From Hyaloscypha bicolor E (taxonomy: Eukaryota; Ascomycota; Leotiomycetes; Helotiales; Hyaloscyphaceae), in the NCBI RefSeq assembly GCF_002865645.1, contig NW_020194620.1, forward strand, positions 1,123,353 through 1,187,352: 64,000 nucleotides of DNA, read 5' to 3'. Below are positions 49,281-60,655 of this stretch, one piece after another. The position numbers were made by a program, and so were the translations under genes. The number at the start of each line of letters is the position of its first letter. Positions within the stretch are counted from its first letter, which is position 1. The notes beneath the pieces were generated by a model. That model was not told the origin of the DNA, did no database searches, and saw only the letters and a list, made by a program, of their open reading frames with translations.

Positions 49281-49319
49281 GGCGAGGCACGAATTCGGGT
49301 CGGGTTCACGGCTTTTCCC
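49281..49319 (+). repeat. 39-bp dispersed repeat, right copy
   Basis: Same orientation as the copy at 45472-45510 with one mismatch. It is followed by AAGCGGGGTA, the complement of the ACCCCGCT that precedes the left copy. Confidence 0.9.
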
Positions 49320-49733
49320 CAGATCTACTGGTAAAGCGGGGTATAGGGACTACCTTGAGTATTATTAGGTAGGCGAAGGTTAATAACCTACTTCTTAAAT
49401 TTCATCTTCACCAACCTGCTAATCGAATGGATTGCGCCTCCTGAGCCAATTGTTTGCACCCCCTCGCAACCCGGCACTCGTTATCAGCGTATCACAAACC
49501 TGGGGCTGTGCGACAGCCATAGAAAGCAGTAATCACATCTGATATCATATGTTCCGCAGATGCCGTCTCAGATACCGGCGACGAACTGATACAGGTCAAC
49601 TGGCCACTTCCGTGCAACACAAAACCCCAAATACATCTTCAGAACTCATTCTACAAGAAACAACTCGGCGTTCGAGTAAGGAACTCAAGGCCAAGAATAC
49701 CAAGCACAAACAAGCATTCCCCACACCCTCAAA

Positions 49734-50357
49734 ATGCCAGCCAAGACCGTCCACCAACAACTCCTCCTCCCCTATCGCGACGAAAATAACATCACCATCC
49801 GCTACGTCGCGGCACCAGGTTATCGTCCATCACACTCCGCACTGGCCTCATCCACAGGGTACGACTCCGACTTCGAGCCCCTCATCGCTTCCGAAGACCT
49901 CGACGAAGATGACCTCATGCACTTCACAGCCACCGGGCGTCCAGTGCCGCAATTCAAGGGCAGCGCGCTCGCGAGCCTAGGCGGACACATGTATACAGCC
50001 CCGCAGCTGCTGCCGAAACGATATACAGACGATTCGATCATACCAGCGATCATTACGGGCGTGATACCTTCGGAGAACAAGAGTAAGGATAAAGCGGAGG
50101 GGTCGAAGAAAAGGGGGATATTGGGGAAGCTGAAGGGCAAGAAGGAGAAGGAGGGAGCTGGCAAGAGCGAGAATGGCGTCTTGAAAGTGGTGTTTATGCC
50201 GCGGCGGGAGTACCAGAAGTTCTTTGCGAGAGATTTGAAGGGGAATTATATTGGGAGTGAGCCGTTTCGAAGATGGAAAGAGGAGGAGCTGGAGGAGCTT
50301 TATGGGAGGTATAGGCCGAAGAAGTTGGAGAGGAGGGGGTTTATGGGTCCGGTTTAA
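49734..50357 (+). CDS. Conserved small fungal protein of unknown function
   Basis: Intronless 207-residue ORF starting MPAKTVHQQLLLPYRDENNI. It has an acidic segment EDLDEDDLMHF (residues 53-64), a Lys-rich linker (about 118-146) containing GILGKLKGKKEKEG, and a C-terminal block VVFMPRREYQKFFARDLKGN followed by PFRRWKEEELEELYGRYRP. No membrane segment or catalytic motif is visible. The Trp/Arg/Glu-rich terminus looks like a conserved interaction module, but I do not recognise the family. It sits just right of the repeat block and its own composition is normal. Confidence 0.7.
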   Translation: MPAKTVHQQLLLPYRDENNITIRYVAAPGYRPSHSALASSTGYDSDFEPLIASEDLDEDDLMHFTATGRPVPQFKGSALASLGGHMYTAPQLLPKRYTDDSIIPAIITGVIPSENKSKDKAEGSKKRGILGKLKGKKEKEGAGKSENGVLKVVFMPRREYQKFFARDLKGNYIGSEPFRRWKEEELEELYGRYRPKKLERRGFMGPV

Positions 50358-50575
50358 ATTGGCTTTGGGGGCGGAGTTTGTATTTCGGATTGGAGTTGAG
50401 ATTGGGTACATGCTGGGAAAGGCTTTCCGATATATACCCTTGGTTTCGCTCTTTATGCTAGCAATGTAATGATGCTCATGACCACACTACACTCGCTATG
50501 CATGTACTTTACCTGACAGAGGGCAATGCTGAGCCTAGTGTCGTCCCCTCTCTGGTAACTGTCTCGCTCGAAAGA

Positions 50576-51996
50576 CTAGTACTTCTGTGCCTTTCCAAGT
50601 ACTTGATCAAAATACCCAACCAGCTGCTTAACCTCATCCACTAAATCAAATCAGCACTCAACCATACCCTCAGATATTCTCAACTTACATGTATTATAAT
50701 GCACCATGCTCACCCTAACCACCCCATCCTTCCCTAACCCCAACACCTCCTCCACCAACCGATTACTATAGAACGCACCCCAGCGAATCCCCATCTCCCC
50801 CTTACTGATCTCATCCACCTTCTCCACAATATCTCGACTCTTCTTCCCCTCGACCACAAAACTAATCGTGCTTACCCTTTTCTTAGTATCCGGGTCCTTC
50901 TCGCCGCAAATCGTTACATCTGGTCTTGCGTTCAGGTAGGTGAGTAAGGTGCTTTGTAAGTCGAACTCATGTTTCTCAATTGCAGCCCAAGAGGCAGAGG
51001 GATCGGGACCGAAGTAGGAGATGACAGAGGGGATAGAGGCCGTGAGTTCGTAGCAGCTGCCTGCCAACCCCAATTTATCTTCTAGCGTGGATGAGGGGTT
51101 GAAGTGGTGGCCTAGGGACTGGGCTTGCTTGAGAGCATTTGGGGACGCGTAGAGCATTGAGATGTGTGGGCCGTAGACCTGGAATATTAGTAAGAAAAGC
51201 GGAGATTAGGAGAGAGATGGGGAATTACTTTATACCACGAAAAACAATACAGGTCTACACCAAGCTCCGTCACATCAACCTGACGATGCGGCGCGTACGC
51301 TACAGCATCTACGCAAAGCAACGCACCAGGAACACTATGCACCGCCTCGGCAATAGCCTTGATATCATGAATCGTGCCCAGGATATTAGAAGCGTGTGTA
51401 CACGTGACCAGTACCGTCTTCGATGAGAGGAGGTCTTTGAGGTCGGATGCTTCGAGTTTTGGGTTGATCTTGGTTTTAGGGAGCCACCATTTTATGGTCA
51501 GATTTTGGTGGGAGGCCAGGGACACCCAGGAGGCGATGTTGGCTTCATGATCAATTTTTGAGACGATCACTTCGGAGCCTGCGGGGAAGGATAGCGCCCA
51601 GGAGAGGTTGCGGAAGAGTTGGGTGGTTGAGGAGCCAAGTACTGGGATCTGAGTAAGTAAATTTCCTAAACAAGAAGGAATCTTAGTCGTACCAATGTTT
51701 TCTTCAGAAGCATTGATGTACTTGGCTGCAGCTGCATATCCCGCCGAGTATAGAGAAGTGGACTTCTTGCCTACAGCGTAAGTTGCTCCTAATTGGACAT
51801 TGGTCTTGGAGAGGTAATTGGTGACACTGCCAGGTTTTTAATTCTGACATTTTGATACAGCTGGTTGGAGTACTTACGATTCAATGACTGTCCCAAGTGT
51901 TTGACTTCCGCCTGCGTTATCGAAGAAGACTTGGGGTTGGTTCAAAGCAGGGAACTTGCTTCTTGCCGTAGAGATATCGAAATTGGAGGAACTCAT
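50576..51996 (-). CDS. PLP-dependent class V aminotransferase-fold enzyme (cysteine desulfurase/epimerase-like)
   Basis: Fold-type I PLP enzyme of the class V aminotransferase superfamily. Minus-strand exons 51996-51878, 51826-51693, 51641-51229, 51178-50689, 50640-50576 give 406 residues. Motifs: FFDNAGGSQT near the N-terminus, VLGSSTTQLFRNLSW (formed by splicing intron 2), the SKIDHEANIASW cofactor strand, the Asp in LLCVDAVAYAPH that pairs with the pyridine ring, and FSWYKVYGPH, whose Lys (codon 51231-51229, last codon of exon 3) should form the Schiff base. The final exon adds LDEVKQLVGYFDQVL. Intron 2 (51642-51692) is 51 nt, in frame and stopless. A Cys catalytic loop for desulfurase activity is not evident, so the substrate is unknown. 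It is divergent from tpa1 over 658 bp. Confidence 0.88.
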
Positions 51997-52654
51997 GATT
52001 ACTCTGGGTTCACTTGGACGTTGGCAATTGTGAACTTAAGGTTGAAAACGAAAGGTATACAGTTATATGTGATTGTGGAGAAGGCACTCTTTTACCCCAT
52101 TCTCAATTCTGCCGGGTGGTTACTAGTGTGGCAGCTCCCCGCCAATCGACATCGACATCGACGCCTCTCAGCCCGGAACTGCTCCGTATTGTGAACGCTA
52201 GATGGAAAGCAGAAACGTACAAGTATTGAACACCGCAGATTTGGGGAGCCTTTGCTTTTGGCGATTGGGACACTGGAGAGATTTCACCTCCCAGAACTGT
52301 GAAACTATCCTGTCGGCCGATTCAATAAAGACCAACTCGGCCAACATCTGCATGAATGGATACTCGCAAATAATCTTCAAGCTTTGAAGATCTTTGGCGT
52401 CCATAGGCAGCTCGCAGCGCTTACACGCATATCGCGCTGAAGAAGTCCTAACTCAGATTATGGTGTTTTCGAATCAGATGGGTGCCCCTTTTATGCCTGA
52501 ATCCGCGGGCGCTTCAGCATCCATGCACCCAACATCTCGCTTGAGCGATTGGCGGTCAACGTCAGCCGATTTCTGCCAAAAAATCCATACAAATGGAATG
52601 ATTTCCCTTTTCCTGAAAACTCTACCAATTCTTCATCAATTCCTCAAATTCAAC
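51997..52654. promoter_or_regulatory. Bidirectional promoter, class V enzyme and tpa1
   Basis: The 658-bp interval separates the two start codons. I find no specific factor site. Short ORFs on both strands show no motif. Confidence 0.5.
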
Positions 52655-54647
52655 ATGAAACGCAAAGCAGATACCGAGGCCAACGGCCAGAATGGCAAAA
52701 GCATTCTTAAGAAGCGTGCAAAGACTAGTATGGTTCCAATTCTCAACTTTCCCCTCAGCCTTATCCGGGTCTAATTTTTTAATTTTTTTTTGGACAGTTG
52801 TCTCAGACGAAGAGATCCAGAAAAGCTTCCGAAACGGACTCTTTGACAAAGACGTGCTCGGAAAATACACCAAGGAATATGCAGATTCAGAACCCTACAA
52901 ACACAGCGTTATCAACTCTCTAATCGACGACGATCTCCTCCGCACCGTCCGCAACGAAATCCGCGAAAACGTCCACTTCACACCGAAAGAGACCGATATC
53001 TACAAAATCCACCAATCTGGTGATCTTGCCAACCTCGATGGATTGGATGATGGAGCTTTGGAGAAGCTGCCGTCTTTGCTGAAGCTGCGGGATGCCATGT
53101 ACTCTTCTGCGTTCAGAAACTACGTTTCTGCGATCACAGGCTCGGGGGAATTGAGCGGCAGGAAGACGGACATGGCTATCAATGTTTACATACCTGGTTG
53201 CCATCTGCTGTGCCATGACGACGTGATTGGAAGCCGGAGAGTCAGTTATATTCTGTACTTGACAGATCCAGATGTGCCCTGGAAGGAGGAGTGGGGCGGG
53301 GCATTGAGGTTGTTTCCCACAGAGACATTCGAAGATGAGAAGGGAGAAAAGACTGTTACGCCGAGCCCTGAGGTTTCCAAGGTCATTCCGCCTGCATGGA
53401 ATCAACTGAGCTTCTTTGCCGTTCAGCCTGGCCAGAGCTTCCATGATGTCGAGGAGGTCTATCATGCAGAGACCAAGGAGCAATTAGAGAAGGACAGGGG
53501 AAGGATTCGGATGGCCATCAGTGGATGGTATCATATTCCTCAAATTGGCGAAGAGGGTTACGTCGAAGGAGAAGAAGAGAAATGGGGCACGAACAGTAGC
53601 CTACAACAATTACAAGGGAACCCGGATCGATACGATTTCCCCAAGTCGACCCCTGTTATTCTTGAATCACCAGTCGAGCCCCATATAGAGGAAGGATTGG
53701 ACCCGGCGGAATGCGATTTCTTGATCAAGTATATGGCCCCGGGTTACTTGGTCCCTGATACGTTGGAGCAGGTAGCGGAGCAGTTTGTTGAGATATTCAG
53801 CGTGACTCTGGATGGACTTTTGTCAGATAAATTCTCGGCTCGAGTTCGGGAATACATCGAGGCTCAAGAGGCAAGCCTGGAGGCGGAGAGATCTTGGGAT
53901 ATTGCAAAACCTCCTCACAAACATCGGTTCTTGTATCGACACCCTTCGGAGACTCTAGACGAATCGAATCCGCTACATGAGCTCCTGGATGTCTTTCTAC
54001 CCAGTGCGCAGTTCAGGAAATGGCTAGCCCTTGCGACGAAATGCACTCTGCAAAGCTATGAATTGTTGGGAAGGAGATTCCGTCGAGGACAGGACTATGC
54101 ACTTGCGACTAGTCATGATGGTGAGCCAAGATTAGAGATCAGTCTTGGTTTGACGCCAACTCCGGGCTGGGGTGCTGAAGAGGCAGCCGAAAGTGAGGAA
54201 GATGACACTGACGAGGATGAATCGACGAATGGGACAAAAGAGAAAACCAACGGTAAATCAAAGACGAACGGGAAGCAAGAGGAAGAGGAGCCACAAGAAG
54301 ACGATGTGGGAGGTCATGAAGTCTATATGGCAGGCGACGACGAAGAAGACAACGAAGATGCCGCTATCTACAAGACGTCCGATGCGGATGAGGACAATGT
54401 TCTATTCGCAATGCCGGCATCGTGGAATACTATGAGCATAGTCTTGCGAGATAGCGGGGCCTTGAAGTTTGTCAAGTACGTCAGCAGAAATGCTAAGGGG
54501 GACAGATGGGATGTTAGTGGGAGTTTTGGGGTGGTTCTTGATGAGGATGAAGGAGAGGGGGAGGAGGAGATGGTCACTTTGGAGGAGAGCAGCGATGATG
54601 AGGTGTTTAGGGGGTTTCCGGACTCTGAGGATAGCGATTCGGACTGA
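52655..54647 (+). CDS. tpa1: Prolyl 3,4-dihydroxylase Tpa1/Ofd1
   Basis: 2-oxoglutarate/Fe(II) dioxygenase that hydroxylates a proline of ribosomal protein uS12 and influences translation termination; the fission yeast orthologue Ofd1 also controls stability of the hypoxic regulator Sre1. Exons 52655-52727 and 52798-54647 give 640 residues, the size of yeast Tpa1. Iron ligands are the H-x-D in CHLLCHDDVIGS and His in PGQSFHDVEEV; the 2-oxoglutarate Arg is in GRIRMAISGWYH. The C-terminal second double-stranded helix domain is also present (PVEPHIEEGLDPAECDFLIK, FRKWLALATKCTLQSYELLG). A Glu/Lys/Asp-rich insert lies near residues 490-570 and the extreme C-terminus is acidic (SDDEVFRGFPDSEDSDSD). 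The N-terminal KRKADTEANGQNGKSILKKR may act as a nuclear signal. Confidence 0.95.
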
Positions 54648-55612
54648 AAGATCAACTGTAGGGCGGCGTTCAGAACAATTGGACTACGGGACGCTGTAGG
54701 AGTTCCTCCTGGATGGGCCGAGATGTCAAAGTACAAGGTACGTCATATTGAGGCACCATCTCCGGAGAATGTACGGCAGCTCTCTTGAGCTATGGGTCAA
54801 ATCTCAGTGTCATCGCTTTGAAGTCTTCACTGTCAGTATTCAAGTACGCATGACTGTATGACCCAAGCGTTTGGCATATCCACGGAATTTGGAGAGCTTA
54901 TCCTGGAGGAGATCATAGAAGCAATAACGAGATAAACCCGGTTTTTTTCCAATTTTGTTGCAGATCTAGGATCGACTGTCAAAGTGACGATGATACCGTA
55001 ATGAAACCCTGACAGGTTCGTTGCTCCACAGCTAGCGAGGCTGGGGTTTTTTACTTGAATTTGATTTATATTCATAAGTTAATTGGCTTGGAATTTCTAT
55101 TTCGTGATTCAGGCACTATCCAGGGGTTTGTTGGACGGGATAAGCTTGAAAGGTGGGATTGAAGGCGTGGTCACGTGATATACGTATTCTTGACGTGCTC
55201 GAGATTGCAGGCAGCTACTGTCTTCGAAAGGCACAATATCAGGTTTAAGCAGAGCTTTTTATTCTTCGCCGAAAGAAATTGGGTCTTTGGGCTATCTTAC
55301 AGGTACCCCGGTATCCTCATGACTCCTAAGATGACGGCCGCGGCTTTAGAACAAGCACTAAGATATTTGCACCGCATGGAACATTTTAGACTCCACAATA
55401 GCCACAGATCATTCTACTAACTCGGCATGCAGGAATCAGATGACTACTCCCATGGGCCAGCTCCCTTCACGTGAGAATGTAGTTTCAAGTCCTTACATTC
55501 AGCGAGATCCCCTTGCTCTAGCTTTATTTTCTTCCAGTATGCTTTGCATCTCCCAAAATCTCAATGGGTTCCTTTACTCGCAACTAAGAATCGGTAGGCT
55601 AATTAAACATCG
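54648..55612. other. Intergenic region before the sulfotransferase-like remnant
   Basis: Contains the tpa1 3' flank and mildly AT-rich sequence with CACGTG cores at 55173 and 55468. No intact gene was recognised. Confidence 0.5.
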
Positions 55613-56364
55613 AAGCAACTCGACAAGCGCTGAAAGACCTTGGACATGAGAGGGTGTATCATACTTACCCAATCATCTTTGATGAACCTGAGCATGGAGA
55701 TATCTGGATCGAGGCATTCAAAGCGAAGTTTGAAGGCGGCCGGCGCTTTCAAGACTGGGACGTCTGCTTGGAAATTACACTATATAGAGCTCCCATATAC
55801 TTTTTGGATGATATACTAGCGTCCACTAGGCCGTGACGAACGTCCCTTGTGCGATCTTCCGGAAAGAGCTCATTGAAGCATACCCCAATGCCAAAGTCAC
55901 TCTCACCACTCGAGACTCCACAGAAGCATGGTACGAATCCTACACCGACGCCATCGACCACCTCACCCAAACCGCTTACCTCAACCCTCCGTGACTGTCC
56001 TTTTCCGTCTCTTCCTGCCATCACATGGTTTCGACCGCCTCATGAAATACCAAAACCTCTACATGCCTCGCGGCCGCTTCGAAACAGAAGGAAGGGAGTG
56101 GTATGAGCAATACAATGCTGCTATCAATGAAGGAAAACCAATTTGAAGCAAGGATGGGAGTCGTTGTGTGAGTTCTTGGGAAAAGAGATCCCGGAGAAAT
56201 CATTTCCGAGGGTGTTTGAGACGAAGCAGTATCGACAGGCCACGCAGAAGATGCAAAAGATTAGGGGGAGGCGGGCGGTTCGAAGGGCGTCTGTGTTTGC
56301 TGCTACGGTTGCGGTGGTTGTGGGCATTGGTTGCAAGGTTGGACTGAACTTGATACTGTCGTAG
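55613..56364 (+). pseudogene. Truncated, frameshifted sulfotransferase-like gene (Sulfotransfer_4 type)
   Basis: Pieces in three frames read in order as one protein: RQALKDLGHERVYHTYPIIF and DIWIEAFKAKF, then TNVPCAIFRKELIEAYPNAK with VTLTTRDSTEAWYES, then FDRLMKYQNLYMPRG, then KQGWESLCEFLGKEIPEKSF and a final hydrophobic helix (ASVFAATVAVVVGIG). Frame changes occur near 55836, 55992 and 56143, and the N-terminal nucleotide-binding (PAPS) P-loop is missing. This order matches fungal P-loop sulfotransferase-family proteins, often found near secondary-metabolism genes. With three breaks and no start, it is a pseudogene. Confidence 0.75.
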
Positions 56365-56915
56365 TTTATTGCCAGGATGCAGCATTCTAGCTTTGCATGA
56401 CATTCAAGAGGGGCTACATCATCAAATCCTAACGGAGTGAACTTCTTGAAAGATCGAGGGTCGATATACAAGGTCCTAATAGTAATTTGATTGATTGATA
56501 GGGGGCTTTAGCGAGTGCGGTCTTGTAGGCGGAAGTTCGGGCCAACAGGTGTCCCGGCTGACTCCAAGACGTGTCAGGCGCGCAGGGTTAAGCTCGAGAA
56601 AGCGGCGCGGCTTTCTCCCACCAACTCGCATATCTAACAATATACAAAATTATACATCCAAGCAAGTGCATTGTATGCCTAAGAAAGTATCAAAACGATC
56701 TTGCACGAATTTTAAGTCTGGTACGGGCCAAGTTGTTTTTCCGCCGCTCTTTATATGAATATTTGCATTCTCCGAAGTGTCAAAGCGGTTACCTCGCGCT
56801 CCATCCCCGTTTCGCATCAGGCTACACCCCGACTGCGTGTATCGCGGATATAAAACTGGCTTCCTCTCTCGACAACATTTATCACCTCTGATCTTGGAAG
56901 TCTCCACCAGCCATC
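56365..56915. promoter_or_regulatory. Upstream region of the P450 gene
   Basis: About 550 bp between the remnant and the P450 start, containing TTTATATGAATATTTG-like AT sequence at 56748-56763 and GATATAAAAC (56848-56857), which could act as a TATA box about 60 bp upstream of the ATG. No factor site is assigned. Confidence 0.45.
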
Positions 56916-58740
56916 ATGGTCTACCTCTTCGTAAAGGAAATCCTTCTACTTCTCGCCGCCTGGGCCGTCTTCCTCCAGGTCAGGTTCTGGTACCGTTGGA
57001 GAGCCTTCGGGAAACGGAGTCGTCAGAATGGATGTGAGGAAGCGCCGGTTTTCCCAAATAAACTGCCTTGGGGTATTGAGAGGTTCGCCTTTCTCTTTAA
57101 CCGGCAGTTAGCTAGTACGTTTCGTTCCGTTCTGAGATCGCCTCTTCCAGACAAGCAAGCTCTAGCATGGACCAGCAGCTAACGATGGCCCAGAGATGGA
57201 CCTCCTTGAGGATATCATTCGAGCTCGCTACACAGAAATGCAATGCTCGACTTTTAGGGTGTTTAACGGTAAGATTATTTTCGTTGCCTGGGTGTTTCAA
57301 GATATCACAATGCCAAGGCTCTTCCCAGCTGGATCCTATGAACTGTTGTAAATCAAGATTTTTTTCATGGTGTTCCCCAAGTTGTGGCACAATTTCTGTA
57401 ACCAAGTATACTGACTCTGCCCAGTGTTTAACAGCACCTTCGTCTCAACGGCAGAGCCCGAAAACGTCCAGACTATCCTGGCCCTCAAGTTCCAGGACTA
57501 CGACCTCGGCCCAGTGCGGAGGGATGTCTTTCAAGAGGTGTTAGGCAAAGGCATTTTCACCACGGATGGTGAGGAGTGGGCTCACTTCCGCCAGCAACTC
57601 AGGCCTCAGTTCAGCCGCGACCAGATAAGCGATCTCGAGTCAACCGGTCGTCATGTACAGATCTTATTCAAGGCGTTGCCCGAGGAGGATGCTCACGGGT
57701 GGATCGTAGGAACGGACCTGATGCCTTACGTCTATCGATTTACTATGGATGTCAGCACCGAATTCCTCTTTGGGCATTCTGTCGATACCCAATCCAGAAC
57801 ACTTCATTCACAAGATTCGGGGAACACAGAGGAGATTCAGGAAGATTTAAAATTCACAGAAGCTATGAGCTACTCTCAAGAATATATCGGCTGGCGTTTG
57901 AGATTCGGTCCCTTGTACTGGCTTATCACATCCAGAAAGTACCAAAATGCCTGTCGGATAGTCCAACGATTCGCAGACCGGTTTGTCAATCTCGCCTTGA
58001 ACCCGGATCACAAGCGGACCGTTCCAGAGCACGGCAAAAAGAGGAAGTACGTCCTCCTCGATGAGCTGGTGTCTGAGACACGAGATCCAACGGAACTTAG
58101 AAACCAGATACTGCATGTCATGCTCGCGGGAAGGGACACCACTGCAGCACTCTTGAACTTGAGTCTAATTGTGCTCTCCAAGCATCCAGAGGAATTCAAC
58201 AAACTTCGCGAGGCTGTCGTCAGCCACTTCGGAACGGAGATTTCACCGACCAACGAGATTACATTCTCCTCCATCAAGGCGTGCAAGGCTATAAACAACT
58301 TCCTTTACGAGACACTGCGTCTCTATCCCCTGGTGGCAATCAACAGCAGACGAGCTCTGAGAGATACGACGCTCCCCACTGGCGGTGGTCCTGATAGAAA
58401 GCAGCCAATCGCTATCAGGAAAGGAGAGCAAGTTGGCTTCCCGGCTTATGTGATGCATCGACGACATGATATCTGGGGAGAAGATGCTGATGAGTTCCGG
58501 TCTGACCGATGGATAAACAGGAAGTTGGGGTGGGAGATGATTGCTTTTGGAGGTGGTCCGAGAGTTTGTCTGGGGCAACAGTTTGCTCTTAATGAAGTGA
58601 GTTTCGTGCTGGTGCGATTCTTGCAGCGTTATGATCGGATCGAGGCGGTGGATATGGTTAGCCCGTTGAAGAAGAAGTTGTCTGTGACCTTGGGGCCGGC
58701 TGAAGGGCAGAATATTAGGTTGCACAGGGCTGCTTCCTAA
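56916..58740 (+). CDS. Cytochrome P450, CYP52-like (alkane/fatty-acid hydroxylase type)
   Basis: ER membrane monooxygenase. Exons 56916-57114, 57179-57268 and 57425-58740 give 534 residues. An N-terminal membrane anchor (KEILLLLAAWAVFLQVRFWY) precedes the catalytic domain. Motifs: ILALKFQDYDLGPVRRDVF, GIFTTDGEEWAHFRQQLRPQ (CYP52-type C helix), the I helix MLAGRDTTAALL, ExxR in FLYETLRLYP, PERF-equivalent FRSDRWINR and the heme loop FGGGPRVCLGQQFALNE with its axial Cys. All essential residues are intact. CYP52/CYP539 relatives omega-hydroxylate alkanes or fatty acids; the subfamily is inferred from motif style. It stands between two decayed genes, but its own frame and splice sites are sound. 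Confidence 0.92.
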
Positions 58741-59956
58741 TTTTGGAACGTGTCATTACTACTGAAATCATGTTTAGTTCATTTCTTTGCTAAAGTAGCC
58801 ACCCTAGCTTCATTTTTTATGATAACAACGGAGCTTTCAAATGTTGCTTGCTAGTTGAATGCTTAGACAGAGAATGGCTCCGCCATACCCTACCCTCTTT
58901 TCATTATCATAACGGGCAATTAGAGCTTTCACTCCTCCTCAAAGCCGCTTTACGTCTTCTCCTCCAGTTACTCAAGATTTCTTGGCGCTCCTCTCCCTCA
59001 TCTCTATATCTCCTCTCACCACCATCTTGGCCTTCCAAATCTCCTCCTCGTTCCCCATAAACATGATGCAGTAGTCGCCCGCACCTTCGAAACCAACGAA
59101 ATATTTAGAGAACTCAAGTGCTTGGCCACAACACTCCGTAGCATTGGCTACTCTCACTGGGCTCCAAATATCAGTCCGACGATCATTCGACTTCAGTCGC
59201 AAGAACCAACGATCGAGCTTGTGCTTTGAATAAAGGTGGAGACCAAAGCGCTGGAAGGAAATTGATGGCTTCCTCTCTCCCGTCCATCTGCTTACACCAA
59301 CGAGCTTGCGCCATCGCCCATTCTCCAAAGACTCAACTGCCTCTTCACCACTGTCGCCACTTTATGGCCCCCGAAGTTGCAAACCATCTGTTCATCGCCC
59401 ACAGGAAGGTGTCGCACGGATTCATCAACGTTCCGGCCACATCATTCAGGGTGTATCGGCGTAGCATCGGCCACCCAGATTATCCCTCTAAGTCCATCAC
59501 ATCCAGGCCAGAAATGCCTATTTTGGAAGTAACGTAGCTTCACTCGAAATCCGTGAAAAATTCGCATCACTCGGGCTATTCTGCTATCTTAGGATCCACG
59601 GTCCGGGGCTGATGAAAAGATGTGACGGTACAGGTATACACCGCTGACCAAAGCAACGAGGACAGTTCTCTCCAAGATTAACGGCGATTCGTGGGATGGT
59701 GCTAGCGAGAAGAAAAGTGCAGAGTAAGCCCTCGCAAGTGTTGGGTCCAAAATGTACAATATCGGCAATTGGACTTTAGTAGACCTAAGGGGTGTCACCA
59801 TAATTAAAGAGAGGGGTGTTTCATGTGGAAGTCATACCAGATTCGTCGTCTCTGTTGTCTGTGGACTCATTTCCGGAACCAGATCCCCAATCATTCCCAG
59901 AGCCTTCCTCGGATTCCCCCTCAAAATCATCGTCAGGATCCCGGGATGTATTTGTT
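58741..59956. other. Intergenic region with one coding-like minus fragment
   Basis: A minus ORF at 58972-59328 reads ENGRWRKLVGVSRWTGERKP and continues with LEFSKYFVGFEGAGDYCIMF; it looks protein-like but opens after an in-frame stop and has no recognised domain. It may be the 3' part of the decayed 2EXR gene to its right. Confidence 0.35.
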
Positions 59957-60300
59957 CTATCCACCCTGTCCAAGAAACCTCAAGCCGTTCGTAAATCTCA
60001 CGCCTTCAGCTCGAGCCTCGCGGCAAATCTGGAGCATCGTTCTAGGTAACGGGGGAGTTGGCATTGAGAGATTAAGATTGTTTCGGGAGAGGACATTGTC
60101 TCCGGAGAAAGTCATGAAACAGTCCGAAATAGGAAAAGGTTTCTCCCCCAACACCTACATGGAGGTCGGCGGCAGCGCCTGCATATATGCCCATCCTGGT
60201 GGTTAGAATAAGACTGCCAGTCACTAATCTTGTACTCGACATCGATGACTCGAGGGAAGTGTGCTGCGAACTCCCATACCTTTCTCCTCAGCCAGTCCAC
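59957..60300 (-). pseudogene. 2EXR-domain fragments
   Basis: Two overlapping minus frames resemble consecutive parts of the fungal 2EXR domain: RRKVWEFAAHFPRVIDVEYK (60285-60215) and, in another frame, PPLPRTMLQICREARAEGVR (60060-60000). No ATG in a good context, and no exon chain joining them that I could find. An AG at the CATGTAG before 60154 leaves an intron possible, but I could not find a phase-compatible donor. The domain has no established biochemical role. Confidence 0.4.
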
Positions 60301-60655
60301 TCAATCCTAATCCCGAACTCCATGTCCCTTTGTCAGCCTTTGAAAATCTACCTTACCTCTCCGCTGTCATCGGTGAGAGTAAGTCCTCACACTCATGAGC
60401 AAACTTACCGGTCAATACTCCGAGATTGCCGACTACGAATTCACAACTTTGACAGCTAACCTAGGAGTTGCAGCTTCGAGGCATACAGTATGACGAGTCG
60501 ATACACGTCCATCTCGACGGAAGATGTAAGGCATGCTGATCCTGTCACATGGTAATGGAAGCCCTGGTTGCAACAAGTAACTTCGTCCAGTGTTGACAAG
60601 GGGATATCGGCGGTTGCTACTTACTCACTTGATCCATTTGTTCTTTTTCGAGCCT

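Larger units (their letters stand above)
47898..49733. mobile_element. Repeat-rich block containing two inverted-repeat elements
   Basis: This 1.8-kb gap holds a 269-bp MITE-like element, a 606-bp AT-rich element and the right copy of the 39-bp repeat, each listed separately. After about 49330 the sequence returns to average composition and forms the promoter of the next gene. Confidence 0.6.

Noticed and set aside
49281..49319. GGGTTCACGG in the dispersed repeat as a tRNA B box
   Set aside because: It lacks the GGTTCGAANCC pattern and no A box or cloverleaf can be formed around it; no tRNA gene was found in the window.
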